NCBI RefSeq assembly: GCF_019399895.1
Contig: NC_091864.1
Coordinates: 4,380,001 to 4,444,000, forward strand
DNA from: Cardiocondyla obscurior
Taxonomy: Eukaryota; Arthropoda; Insecta; Hymenoptera; Formicidae
Direction of reading: 5' to 3'
Length of the DNA stretch: 64,000 bases
Shown: positions 38,001 through 51,500 of the stretch, one piece after another
Layout of the letters: each line of letters starts with the position of its first letter
How positions within the stretch are numbered: position 1 is the stretch's first letter
Translations under genes and position numbers: made by a program
Notes under the pieces: model-generated
Database searches by the model: none
Told to the model about the DNA's origin: nothing
The model's input: the letters and a program-made list of their open reading frames with translations, nothing else

Positions 38001-41000
38001 AAAAACGATAAAAAGTAATGTTTAAAAAATATCTTATGTGTTTATATTAAAAAATTATTGTTTAACTTACAGAAACGCACAGTAGAGCACTGTTCACGAG
38101 CACCATAACTGCAATAAATCTTTTAAAATAAATGTTTTGTGTGATATCGTAGATGAAAGCACGAAACTTTTTGCCGTCTGGTCTCGGTGGTAAGTGTAGT
38201 GGCTGTGCAATCTTTAAACGTTTTTTTAAGTCACACCTGTATTCCAACAGAAATTTGTAATCTATAAATAATATCTAAAATCATAAAATGCTCAATGATA
38301 AAATATGCGGCGCTTTACCATCGTCTTTGATCAACTGTAAGCAAAGCAGTGCCTTTGTTCTCGGAGTAATTCGCGATTACGACACCCACAAACAACGTCA
38401 AGCCGATCATACAACCAAGAAAAATATAAATGTGTATATAGATCGCGTGAAGCTGAAAAGAGAATACAATAAGATTTTAAAGAAAGCACGATACAAATAT
38501 TTTAAATTAAAAATTAATGGTAAGACTTACAGGACCAAGAGCCTTAATAAGAACATCTCGCACATCAAGCCACCCTTTGAAAGATAGTACTTCAAATAAA
38601 GCCATCATAGCGTCGCCAATATTATCAAAGTTGAATCTTTTAGGATTAGCCCTAAAAAATACATACAAAAATTAGTACATTAAACAATTTTTAATTAAAA
38701 TGTTTATAAGATAATATTGTAATTCAAAACATTTTTAGTTAAAAAATGTATTCATACCAAACTCGCGGTACCAGTATGGACGGATAACTTTCGTTTTCTC
38801 CCGGCCGCAATTTCATCTTCGTCACAAAAACTCTTCTCATAAATACACCAACGCATTCCTCACGCTTTAAAATCGTTGGATCGTTGCACCTTGCTAATCG
38901 ACCGCCATACAGTTGCACTCCGTAACTCGCGAACATGAACATCAACAGAAATAGTAATGTCGATACCTGAATAAAATATTATTTATTCTTTAATTTGTCT
39001 TGTTATGTCAACGTTTTTATTGCGAATAGATTATTTTAAGAAGCAATATTTAAGAAATTTACCAGCAGAATTTCCTTGAACCCCCTACACAATTCGTAAA
39101 CTACTTTCCTCATGTGCGGTACAAGAGTAAAAATTCTTAGCGGTCTGACACATCGTAATATCATTAGCAGCTGTGCTCCAGAATTCGGTGGTACGCTTTT
39201 CGGCATCCAGCATAAAAATACGAGACTTACCTGTAACAATATACATATATAATTAAATATGCAAAAATTAAATAAAATATTTTATACCGGAGTCGAGTTT
39301 GATAATTCTAATATTAAACATACAATGTAAATGAAGACGTCTAATACAGACGCAACATCTTTGATGTAGGCCTTAGGCGTAAAGAACAAACCGTCTGCCA
39401 GGATCTTTAATGCAAGTTCGATGCTCATACAAATAACAAAGCAGTATTCAGTAATCTGCAATGCTGGTGTCTCCATTACACGCTTTCGCGGTGTTTCGAA
39501 CATCATAGAAATACACGATAATGTTGTAATAAATATCATCACCCAATCAAGATAGGTCACTAAACCAAGGAAATTGCTGGAAGTATAAGAAACAAAGTTT
39601 GTCATTTTAAGAGATTTTTTAATTTACATTACCATGAGATAATACTACATTTTATTTAATTTTATAATACTTACTGCAAACTCTTATACTGTACTTTTCT
39701 TTCCTTGCCAGTTAAAGGATCTTTCAATCTCGCGTCGTACCTCGCATAAACAAATAACTGGCAATATTTCCGAAATTTACTTTCACGAGGTACTGCAAAC
39801 AATGGTGTATCGAAGAATGGATGATTCTCCCGTAAATCATCCTCGCGTTGATTTCTAAAAATAAAAAGAATAAATTATGTAAAATTATGCAAGTCTCAAA
39901 ACTTGCACAAAAATTTAATACCTTCGCATTTCTGCTTGCTGCCTCTTAGCTTGCAACAACTTGATGTCTAAATCATGTGGTCTACTGCGTGCTGAACTAA
40001 CTCTATTTATTCCTCCTATGTCACCGTTCTCCATAAGATGTTCATACGTCTGTTTGAGCTTAATTGATCCACTTCGAACACTCCTTCTGATTGATCTGTT
40101 TTTGCCATAGCAAATTGAAAATATAGTATAAATGCATAAAAATGTTCAAATTTATAACGTTAAATGTTTTATCGATAAATATGTTTGTCTTATTCTTACT
40201 TTTTTGGATCAATGCGAAGCTGCTTGGCGCTACTCACAGTACCCTGCGGTTTCAAAAGTCCTTTTCCCGGCACCGGAATCATAGCAGAGTCTCCCAAGAG
40301 AAGCCTCTGATTGTTGGAATCGCTATAATACAGAAAACTTAAAATCTACATTGATACTTTCATCAAACACAATAACGAATATTTTACTAACTTTATGATA
40401 TAAATTACAGATGCTTTCTTCAAATTAGTAACAACGCTTCTCACTTTCGGTGGATTGTTTAAGATTTTTACCGGACGTTGTTTTCTGTACACTATTTTTG
40501 AATCAAAAGTTTCATTGGTTCTCTTTGCACCTTCGTTTTCCTCATCTTCTACTTCAAGCACAAATTGTCGCATAAAGCTCTCGCGTACCTTAAAAGAATA
40601 TCAAACATTAATTTAATGTATTAAATAATAAACCAAAAGTCGTTTTTTTTTTTTTTTTTTTTTTTTTACATTTACCTTTGGTAAATTAAAATCTGATGGT
40701 ACTTTGTGAAGACACGTCATTTGTGGACTATCGGGGAACTTTTCGAAGATTCTTAATCTAAATGGCAAACTTTCCTTTATTTCAGCACTTTGTTCACGAA
40801 ATTTCAGTTGTTTCAATTTCTTGATATCTTCATCCAATTCAAGATTATCAAGAATTACTGCGACGAAAAGACTCAACACAATCTAATGAGATAATAAAAC
40901 ATTGATTAATACTATGATTTGTATCGCATAAAGAAATTATTTTACGTGATAATTACCAATGTGACGAAGAGATGATACAAAATAAAGTATACCGCAACTA

Positions 41001-43716
41001 ACGGTGCTACCGTTTCGTGAGTCCGTAACATAGTCTCATCCATCACGTCGACCCAGGCTTCTTGCGTGAAAATTTGGAACATGGACATAAATGCCTGGAA
41101 ATTTATGTTTTTGAGATTTAAATCAAAATAAAAGTAAGTATAGAAAAAAGGCCTATTTTCCAATGTTCTTGAAATTTTTGTAATATGTAGATTTCAACCT
41201 GTACAAAACGAATACAACATTTTAAACTAACAGATTCGTTTTCTACAGGTCGAAATCTACGTATTATCAAAATTTCAAGAATATCGGAGAGTAGACTCCT
41301 TTTCTATACATTTATCGAAATAAGATTGCATAATAAATTTAATGTTAACAACTACTCACCTCTGGGAAAGTTTCAAATTTAGTAAAATCACAAAGGAAAC
41401 AAAAGAGCTGCATGGAAATACTAGAGGATATCACCAACAAGCACATGGTAAAAATAATAAGGCTGCCGAGCTTCTTGCCAGGGCCGAAAATTTTATATAC
41501 AAAGTCTTCTAACATCGGTGACGCCTTAATGAGCCGGACCATTCTGAGAACCTTTCCATATAAAAATAAAAATTATAAATCTTATATTTTCGAATATAAT
41601 ACATTTTTTTAATTATCAAGAAGCAAGAATTAAAAGTATAAAAAATTGAAAAAAGATAGATTTATATAAAAATAATATGGAAAGTTAAACGACACAAAAG
41701 ATGATAAGTTTAAGATAGAAACCTGAAAGTAAGTAAATCCAGAGAGATAGAAGAATGGCATAATATGTATAGTCGTGCCAATGGAAAGCAGCAGTTCGAA
41801 CTTGTGAATCGAATGCTTATAATAACTCCGAAAGCCCAGGCACCATATTTTGAAGAGGGTTTCTAGGTCCAGTAATATTGTGAAGACAATCTCGGCCCAA
41901 TAATAATTGTCGTAGTACGTATGTCTTGGTTTCTCGTCATGTTTGAAACTCATCGTTGCGGTGGTGATACCGTTCGCTAAAATTGCGCACATTACTACTG
42001 AACGAAAATGTGGCGACCTAAGAATAGTGTGACAGAGAGGAGAAGCTAAACCCCCATGCTTATTTTCGTCTAATGTCACTAATTTCCAGCCATTGTCATC
42101 ACCAGTCAGTATCTGTAATAATAAATGTATTAACTGAATAAAATTACACACATCAATATTTGCCTAAAATTAATTTTAAATAATAATGTTTCTTTAAATA
42201 TATATATATATATTATTTTTTTTACACAACTAACCTGTGACGCTGAACTGTTACTAATGTGTCCTCTAACGCCCCACATTTGTTGAAACTGCACTCGGAT
42301 TTCATTAAAAGTCTCTGTGATTACAGCAATAAAAACGTTTTTCACTAACCAAGCCAAAAAGAATATCATTGTGCTGAAGTAAAGAACTGCACGCCATGCC
42401 GGTAAACTATCAATCGCACGATACATGATAAAAACCCATCCTTCCTGAGAAGCTGCTTGATATACGGTGAAGATACTAGTAGCTAGATAATTTAAATCAC
42501 AAAGTAAAATTTTAAACAATAGAAAAATTTTTAATTATTAAATACTGTTTTATCGCGCTTAAACTTTCGTGACATAAAATTTAATAGATTTGAAGTGCAA
42601 AAGAACAATAGTGTAGTAACATAAATTAGTACCAAACTCATCAAATCCATTGAAGCCTATAATATATTTGGTCAACTCCAACTTCATGCAAACCATTCCT
42701 TCTGGGCATTGATATCCAGATTCTGGGTCGGTGGAACAAAACGTATCAGGAATAGCTAGGCTATTGATTGTGATGTAATGGGGCTCAGTTGTATTCAATA
42801 CGCAATGATTTTTCAGCTCGCCAAAAAATTGTACACCCAAAAGACCATAAAGAGACATGAAGAACAGGAAGAAAAGTGTCACGTTGTAAATCTGTTGACT
42901 CGAACGTCTGAATATAAATTATATATGTTAGCAATTAATAATTAAATTATATTAAGTTTTTAATAAATAGTGCAACTTTTTTACTTGAAAATCTGATTGA
43001 TTCTGGCCTTGGGCATCGAAAACTTTAAGAAGACTCGGAGAAAGCGTATCATAATCAGTGGTCGTGGTGCCCGCATGATCGAAGCATAACTGAATTTTAT
43101 AAGAAAACCCAGCATTTCAAACATTTGCAGGATCACAGATAACCAGAGGAAGATCACCATGCTCGCATCAAATTGGCACCAATGGTCTTTCAAATAAGAC
43201 TTATCTCTCTGCAATGGCATTAACAATGTTATTTGAATTTATATCAAACTAAATTAAAAATGCACCTTTTGTTTTGTAATAATATCAAAATGTAATAAAT
43301 TCTTTGAGAGATTTTACCTTCAATATTCCTCGTATGTGCATCTTGGCAATCATCTCAGCAGTAAATAGAAACGTGACTATCAGATCGCAAATAAAGGTGA
43401 AATATTGGAGAGATGGCACCTTCTCAAATGTTTTTGGAGTGTTCAAGCAAACGGAAGCCAACGAGACTAAGGCGCAAAATCGCATCAACCTTCTCACCCA
43501 TAACTAAAATCATATAAAATAATTTTTAAGAAAGATTTAAAAGATGAAAATTAATATTTTCGGAATATGCAATTTTCTTATTTTCCAAGGTCGGTTCACG
43601 CCTTTGCTCACCTTGTTGACCCATTCTATATCAGCGCTCTCATTGAGGCACTCCTCCGGACCATAATCGGCCAGGACGGGTTCCCCCTTGAGGCTCTGCT
43701 TCCGCCCCAGCATCAT
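35044..43716 (-). CDS. Sodium leak channel NALCN / narrow abdomen
   Basis: Four-domain (24-TM) cation leak channel of the neuronal plasma membrane; in flies na acts in circadian output and anaesthetic response (family knowledge). Coding exons by start-end on minus: 43716-43612, 43503-43318, 43208-42985, 42907-42633, 42482-42235, 42112-41723, 41551-41360, 41094-40957, 40882-40676, 40588-40392, 40322-40200, 40095-39922, 39854-39675, 39576-39324, 39230-39063, 38966-38758, 38651-38531, 38452-38319, 38236-38071, 37903-37709, 37623-37406, 37237-37014, 36777-36641, 36563-36427, 35899-35749, 35695-35564, 35476-35302, 35222-35044. Sum 5238 bp, 1745 aa. Pore motifs QEGW (E about 277), QEAW (E 552), FKGW (K 1115) and GEDW (E 1389) give the EEKE filter diagnostic of NALCN. 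The start has tandem ATGs (MMLGRKQSLKGE). The 35302 donor is the least certain junction. An upstream non-coding exon joins at 43745. Confidence 0.97.
36159..36306. mobile_element. Palindromic MITE in a na intron
   Basis: Inverted ends GTAATTGTATAGATAACGGG and the complementary right end. The inner sequence GACCTGTAAAAAACGATT and terminal CGGAGAATAGGCCCGTT resemble the element at 41,138, so they form one family. Non-coding. Confidence 0.75.
40644..40667. repeat. Poly(T) tract in a short na intron
   Basis: About 24 T (plus strand) within an 87-bp intron between exons 40882-40676 and 40588-40392. The transcript therefore carries a poly(A) run just after the donor. Confidence 0.9.
41138..41309. 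mobile_element. Palindromic MITE in a na intron, same family as 36,159
   Basis: It starts GTATAGAAAAAAGGCC and ends with a complementary CCTTTTCTATAC. The centre holds GTACAAAACGAAT and a complementary ATTCGTTTTCTAC. Shares terminal layout and the GACCTGTA/CGGAGA motifs with the 36,159 element. Confidence 0.75.
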
Positions 43717-43745
43717 AATAGGAATTATGTTCGCAATGGTGAGGC

Positions 43746-45061
43746 CTAGAAGTAGAAAACAAAAATTTAGAATTAATTTAAATTGAACATGTTATTTTAT
43801 ATAAAAAAAGCAATAATTAGAAATTAAATTCTGACTAATTATACATTTCATCAGTTTCTATTAGTTTTGCATTAGATGAGTCTTTTAACTATTTTAAAAC
43901 ATGTGCATTAATATAAATAAATAGAATTTTTAATTACAATAATAATGGCTTATTAATATATACTATGTATAAAAAAAATAACTAAAAAATCTAATTTATA
44001 CAGAAATAGCCTATGTTTATGAAGAGTGATGTGTTCATATATTGTCAAGGGATTTACCTTTCTTTTAGCTGTTCACGGAACGATGGACACTGCCTTTACG
44101 GCATTTTCTATAGACTACATCTCGATATAAAGCAACGATAAAGCTCAACATGTAATAAACATCTCAGAGGTAATAACAAGCTGACAATGTCGCGGCGAAC
44201 ATGTTTCGGCCGTGTCGCCAGCACGGCCGAAAGTCTGACCAAACGGGCATGAGCAGTGTGTGCTCTCCACCTCTTGCAAGAAAATCAATATTTCACTATT
44301 CCAAAGCGCGCGGATTTCTGAAAATCGCAATTTTAACGCTGTTTGTTAAATCTTGTTTAAAATATAGTTTCGCAAATAATATTCTTCATCGCTAGATTAA
44401 CAGATATTAATAATGCTTTGGCAACAAACGCGCTTCACGTGCGTCGTTATATTCAGACATTCATTAAATTAATTTTTTTTTTAAGATAACTACGGAAATT
44501 ATAATTGAGTGATTCAATCGACGAATATCTCGATATATTCACATAGGTACAGATTCGCGATAAGTATGGAAGTTAACAAATCGAATCATCGTTTTATTAA
44601 ATCAGAGATATTCTTTTCCGTGGCGCGGAGTGTTAACACGAAGTGAGAGATGAAGTGAGATACGAAGTGACAGAGTGCAAAAAATGTTAGTGTCCGCGGC
44701 CGCTTTGTCAGTTTGTTCACGAGTGTTAAATGTATAAGGTCGTGCGATTTTAATTTATCCAGATATCGCGAATATCTTATGTGCCGAAGGAGGATCCAAC
44801 CCGTTATCCTGAGAGAAGAAAGGCCTTGGAAAAACATCGAGCATAGGAGGACCAACTCTACGGTAAGAATCAATAATTAGTTAACAGAAAATTACAATAA
44901 TTTATACAATTTATTTATTATATTATTGTTTAATATGTATTTTTCTTGTTTTACTTATTCACGCGACTTCGAAAGTTAGTCTAATTAGTTTTATCATTTA
45001 TTAATAAAGTGCGAGCAAAATGTAGTTTGTAATTGCGATTCAGATCTCTGCAAAAATTATT
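43746..45061. other. na upstream region and gap to the ABC transporter
   Basis: An acceptor at 43746-43747 (minus) shows that na has at least one non-coding upstream exon in or beyond this region, which I cannot place. The middle is AT-rich; 44,490-44,860 is more mixed and contains a copy of the exon-like family. The 3' UTR of the ABC transporter should lie just below 45,062. Confidence 0.5.
44640..44870 (+). repeat. Diverged copy of the exon-like multicopy family
   Basis: The segment from about 44,780 reads GCCGAAGGAGGATCC, CCTGAGAGAAGAAAGGCC, GGAGGACCAACTC and ends in donor GTAAGAATCAAT at about 44,863, aligning with the exon ends at 17,406, 17,804 and 22,560. Orientation is plus, opposite to both neighbouring genes. 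An open frame MCRRRIQPVILREERPWKN covers it, partly resembling the 17,730 frame. Confidence 0.45.
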
Positions 45062-48000
45062 TCACGTGCTGTCATTCGTCGCAGACATCAGTTTCGAAAA
45101 CTCAGAATCCGGACGGGACAGAAGCGTAGTGGGTGTATCAAATTCGACAATTTTGCCCTCGCTCATTACGAGAATACGATTACACGTAAGAACCGTTTGT
45201 AATCGGTGAGCGATAGTAAGTATAGTGCAATCTGCGAACTCGTTCTGCAGTGTGTGATGCACCGTCGTTTCAGTTTCCGGATCGATAGAAGCAGTGGCTT
45301 CATCTAAAATTAATATCTGCAAAACGATAAAAATTATTTTCGAATATGTAACATTGCACACATCGCTCAAAGTATTAATATCTTTTACTTTTGCAATATA
45401 TTTTTTATAATTACTTCTATAATTTACTTTTATATTACCTTTGTACTGTGTAACAAAGCTCTTGAGAGACAAAGAAGCTGTCTTTCACCGACACTCAAAT
45501 TGTTTCCACCAAACCCAACGGAAGCATCGAGCTTTCCCGGCATAAGAGATACCTTTTCTTTCATTTGAGTCTTCTCAAGAACATTCCAAACATCAGAATC
45601 GGCGTGTTGTTGAAAGGGATCCAAATTAGATCTGAAAACCAAATTAGTTTAAGAGAATACACAACAAACGTTGTCTTTGAAGTTCATTACCTTATGGTAC
45701 CGCTGAATAAAACTGGATCTTGAGGAATAATAGACAATTTACTTCTCAATACATCTAACTCCAATTTTGAAATATCGATACCATCGATCTTAATAACACC
45801 TTCACAAATCTCAACTAGTCGGAATAAAGCTACGATTAAAGAGCTCTTGCCGGATCCCGTGCGACCCACAACGCCTAAAACAATTTATAATTAATTTCGT
45901 GCATGTAAAATTACGATTAACGTTCAAAAAAATATTTAATCATTACCAATTTTTTCTCCAGTTTTTATATTAAACGAAATATCGATCAGTATAAGCGGCA
46001 GTTCCTCTCTGTATCTCATCTGAACAGCTTTAAACTCTATCTTGCCGTAAGAAGGCCAACTGTCGGCTGGTTTAAGAGCAACCGTCTTACTACCGCCTTC
46101 TTTCTGCAAAGTCTGAATAAGAAAAAAAATTAAAATTAAATAAGTAATAATATCGAAATCTAGATATGTCATAGAAGCAATTTTATATTATTAAGATTCA
46201 TAGAATTACCTTGAGGTAGTAACTGATTCTCTCTACGCTTATAAAACGCATTTCTGTCTCGGACATCAGTCTGACTGTATATTGAAAAACACCAGTCATC
46301 TGCGTAGCATACGCCATAGCTAGACCGGCAAAAGCCGGTGATATCTCATTTTTAAATGAAATCACGAGTAACGCGATTATACACGAGGAGGCAATTACCA
46401 AACTATCCAACCTCACAGAAGACCATCTCATCGCGGCTTGACATAGATATTGACATAAGTTATTTGTATTGAGTAACTCCTCAAACCTGTTGATCAGGAA
46501 ACAATATTAAAAAAAATTTTTTTGCCATTTTTTCTCATTATTTCATTATTAAGTATTTTAGCAAATAATTACCTATACAAAAAATTCTTTTCCTTTTGAA
46601 ATGCGTGAATTGTACTCAAACCTTGAATTGTCGTTGTGACAAAAGTTAAAACAGGAGATCGCGAAACATTTTCCATTCTTTTTAAATCTCGCATTCCTAT
46701 TCTGCGGAGATACGAGAAAAAAATCATCGATCGCATACAAATTATGCGCATTAAGCATACATGAATTATTTAAGATACATACCTAAACACTTTACTAACA
46801 AAGAAGAACAGTGCACCAAACAGAAATAAAGGTATCGAAAACCAAGGTAACACACTGCAAATGAAGAAAATAGCAAAACCACAAGTAAAAATGTTTTGCA
46901 CCATATTTTCGATCGATATTGGCAAATAGTTATCAACTAAAAATCAAAAAGTATTAATTAAATTAGATGATTATTAATTTGTGACAGTGTACTTAAAAGT
47001 ACTTAAGTTATTAAAATGTTACTTACTCTCATCTATATCTCGACTAAAAATGTTTTGTATTCTACCGCTTGGAGTAGTTTCAAAGAAGCTCAACGGAGAA
47101 CTAATAATTTTGCCAAGAAATTTATTGTGTAACACGGTCGAACCCTTTATTGTAGTAAACGTAATTACTACACCGCGAATAAAACTTGTCAGTAATATAC
47201 CGCCGATACAAGCACCATATACATCTCGATAAAACGAGAAGTGAGGATTAGCGTTAATATTCTCAGAGTATATAGTATCATTACTTCCTGGTAGAGTTAC
47301 GTTCTGACAATTAAATAAAAATTATTCATGATAATACATCCAATATTAATTAAAAAAGAAAAGCAGTATTAAAGTATTTATATAATTTAATAAAATAATG
47401 ACTTACGCCTCCGCCAGCTTTAATCCATACAGCGAGCCACCAAGTACTAAAAGCCGAACTACCGACGTTTAAGAAAAATGTAAAGAATACGAGAATAGCT
47501 ATAAAATATCCGCCTGTGGCTTGCACATATGTGTGATAAGTGTATGATTTTACGGATCCGGTTTCAGACTTTTCTGCCATTGTTAAAATTGCTCCTAGAT
47601 TAAAAGATAAAAAGTTAGAAAATTTTAAAGGCTATTATAAATATAAAAGATATTAAAATAATTAAAGCATTATAAAACATACCTTTGTACAATTTCTCTT
47701 TTCCATAATTGTTTTTATCCGTAGATCCCACCTTTTGCACTTTTAAATCATTAATACCTTCCTGAGTTACTCCCGTAGATTTAACACTACGAAGAAATAA
47801 ACTGTTAAAATACTTTTAAACAATTTATAGAATACATATAATGTGTATTAAACATACGCTGATAAATTATCTTCCGATGCCATTGTACTATTTTTCACCA
47901 TTAAAGCATACTCTCTATCGAGTCGCATCAAATGTTCATGAATTCCATGCTCTACAATCTTGCCCCCATTCATCATGTAAATTTCATCACAACGTTTTAA

Positions 48001-48450
48001 AAACTGCAACAAATACATTTCGAATATTTTACAATTTAATATCAAAAAAGGCATTTTAAAATACTGTCTTTAATATACAGGGTGTCCCAGACATAACGAA
48101 GGATACTGGGAGGATAGATAGAATTGATTGAGACAAGTAGAAAAGTTCCGTACCATTTTGCAAAATTCTCAACCGTTATTGAGAAAAAAATTAAAATGTA
48201 TAAATTGTATAGGCGTAAGAGCGACAAGGAAGCTGCGCGTGAGTGAGCGCGACAGGCGACGGCGCCATTTCTAGCCATTCGCCTGTCGCGCTCACTCACG
48301 CGCAGCTTCTTTGTCGCTCTTACGCTTATACAATTTATACATTTTAATTTTTTTCTCAATAACGGTTGAAAATTTTGTAAAATGGTACGGGAATTTTCTA
48401 CTTGTCTCAATCAATTCTATCTATCCTCCCAGTATCCTTCGTTATATCTG

Positions 48451-48545
<95 letters not shown>

Positions 48546-51500
48546 TATATATATTTAAAAAATGTAAAAAAACTTCTAATTATTATATATTCACACCTGA
48601 ATATTATACGTTACAAGAAGAACAGATTTCTTTTTGTTTCTAAGAGCTTCCAGAACCAACTTGTCAAATATATATGAACCAACGTATGCGTCAACTGCAC
48701 TTAAAGGATCATCGAGAAAATAAATATCCCTGAAATAACAGATATATAAATCAATATCCAATTAAGTAAATTTATGATTAACGTAAAAAAGAAGTTCAAT
48801 ATCAAGTGCACATACCGATTGGCATAATATGCTCGTGCCAGCGCAACCCTCTGTTTCTGTCCTCCGGACAGATTGACACCCCTCTCACCGATCTCAGTAT
48901 CGTCTCCTCCCGGCAACATATCCAAATCTTCCTTTAAATTGCAAATTGTAATGGTATGATAGTAGCGTTTGGCATCAAATTCTTCGCCAAAAAGAATATT
49001 CTCCTTGAAAGTGCCATTTATGATCCACGCTTGTTGACTGACATAGGCACAAGTGCCCTCCCTCAGGATGTTCCCTTTCGTTATTCTCAGCTGTCCCAAA
49101 GCTGCTAACAGTAGACTGGACTTGCCGCTGCCTACATGACCGCAGATACCAACCAGTTTTCCTTTAGGTGCTCCGAAATGTATGTTGCTAAGAACTTCGA
49201 CGTACTTAGCTTCTTGCATCGGTTGATTCAGGTTTTCCAATTCCATAAAATTATTCGTAATCGGTGGTAAATTTTTCCTATGTAAAAAACGCAGTTACCG
49301 CTTCTGTAAAATTATAATAATTTTATTAAATACTTACTTTTTCTTGTTGCCAGTCAATGTATCTGTTTGACGTTTTATGCTGTCGCAGACAAAGGTACCG
49401 TTACCAATAGCAATCGCCTGCGATCTCACAATCGGTTTTGATGCTTGATAGTTGATTTCGTCTAACAGTAATACACTCTGTAAAAATTATGTTTCGTTAA
49501 TTATCTATTCAATAAATTTTCGAAGAGACAATTATTACGAGTACATTAAAAGCAAACAAGCACAAATATATAAAAATGTAACTGTTGAGAAACAAAATAA
49601 AATTATTATGTGCAGATTTTTATTACATTTATACATATTTATCTCATTTCTTTACAGTGTACATTTAATAATACAAAAATGAAATATCTGGACGAATTAA
49701 TTTTTAAAGCAAAACTTCCAAATTTGTGTAGCAATGTACAGTTACTTGCTTTTTAATGTAGCATAATTCATTAAACTATAAATAAAGCAATTTTATTATG
49801 CAAATACTGGATATGCTGTGTTAGCAAAATATATGCCTAAATTGTTATTTAGTTACATCAAAGAACAAAAATGTTAGTCATTCATAACATTATGATACAA
49901 TAGGCATGTATGGTGAAATTAATTGTTTATTCTTATTAAATATAAACAAGAATATACACCTTTATTCTGCCAAAAGTTATCTTAACGGCAGCGATATTAA
50001 CTAAGGCCACTTGTAAAAACATGAATGAGGTTCGAATTTGAGCATTGAGTACCGATACGAAGGGAAATACCTGTAGAATTAAAATGATCATGTTAATATA
50101 ATTTCGTACTACGCGAAAGCGTGGAAACTCATGCTCCTGACCCATAATTAATACAGCTCTTTATAGCTGATAACTTTGAGTATTCGAAATAAGTAATAAC
50201 GAAAAAACTGCTAACAACAACTGTTTAAAGGTAACGAAGTGCTTTACAAGGCATGCAGTGTTCACCCATCACATTTCGTTTTATTGGAAAGCTTACGCTT
50301 TTTACATTAAAACGACATTGACCTCATGTACGTATTATAAAGGAATACAGCTCGTGTTCTTTCTGCCATCAATTTGTTATTGGAAAAATAAACTTTATAT
50401 ATTAAAATTCAATAAATTTGTGTTAGATTTAATTATTAGCATTTTAGTAAAATTTCACTAAGAATTATATACACGAGAACCAGCTTCCTAATAATAGATA
50501 CGGATATCCGACCCATTAAGCTGTACATGAAATCACTTAAAAAACACTGGAGACCTTGAATCTTCTAAGAGCAATGAGAGCGCTCATAAAATATCGCGTG
50601 GTATCCTTAAGTGATGTGAGTGCCAGTCTAAGTAAATTCCCAAATAATGTGGTCATTGGGAATGCCTGTAATATAATCCATTGACTGTGAAAATTAAGGA
50701 ATTCTAGGCGTGATTTTAAACATCCGTATTAATGAAACAAATTTAATTCTCTAAGGAAAAACTTTACCGTCTTATTAAATTGCTTACCTAGTAGATGTTA
50801 ATTGATTTCTCCTGATATACATAAAATTAGAATATTTATAAAACTATATTATATATCTCGAAAGTCAGTATTGTATTAGTAGATTGTATTGCATACCTGC
50901 GAGGCTAATAATCCACTGCCTGAGGCAATATGTGCTAAAAACGTAACGATTGCTGATATCACAGGTATAGCAGGCGTTAAAGAAATGCTAAGGCTTTGAA
51001 AATAAACAGTCTTATGTAGCCAATGTTCTTCTTTCTTGCGTATAGCTAAAAAAACGTATTAAGTCATCTCTGTTTGAATATATATATATATATATCAAAA
51101 ACATTATTTCCAATAATTTTTCTTTCAATTATACAACTTTTTGATATATTATTCTCACCAAGAAGTTTTTCGCTAAAATATTTCTCCCAAGAATACATTT
51201 TAATCAATTTTACACATTCTAAAATCTCACTCATGAGTTTTACTCGAGCATCCGTAATATTCACAGACTTCGAGCGAAAATAGCCAGTTGCGCGAGAGAT
51301 AAAATACTGAAATAGATATTATTGTTTATTAAAATCTGTAAAATATACAACAAGTATGTGTACAACAATAAATTACTTACTTGGCAGGGATAAAACGAGA
51401 GAAAAGCTATCATTCCTACCAAAGCAATGGGATTGAATAACCAGAGTATATAAATTATACCACAACTTATAACTATTGGTCCACTGATAATCATTGGCCC

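Noticed and set aside
40142..40342. Plus-strand 66-residue frame
   Set aside because: Antisense over a na exon and intron.
43567..43749. Plus-strand 60-residue frame
   Set aside because: Antisense of the first coding exon of na.
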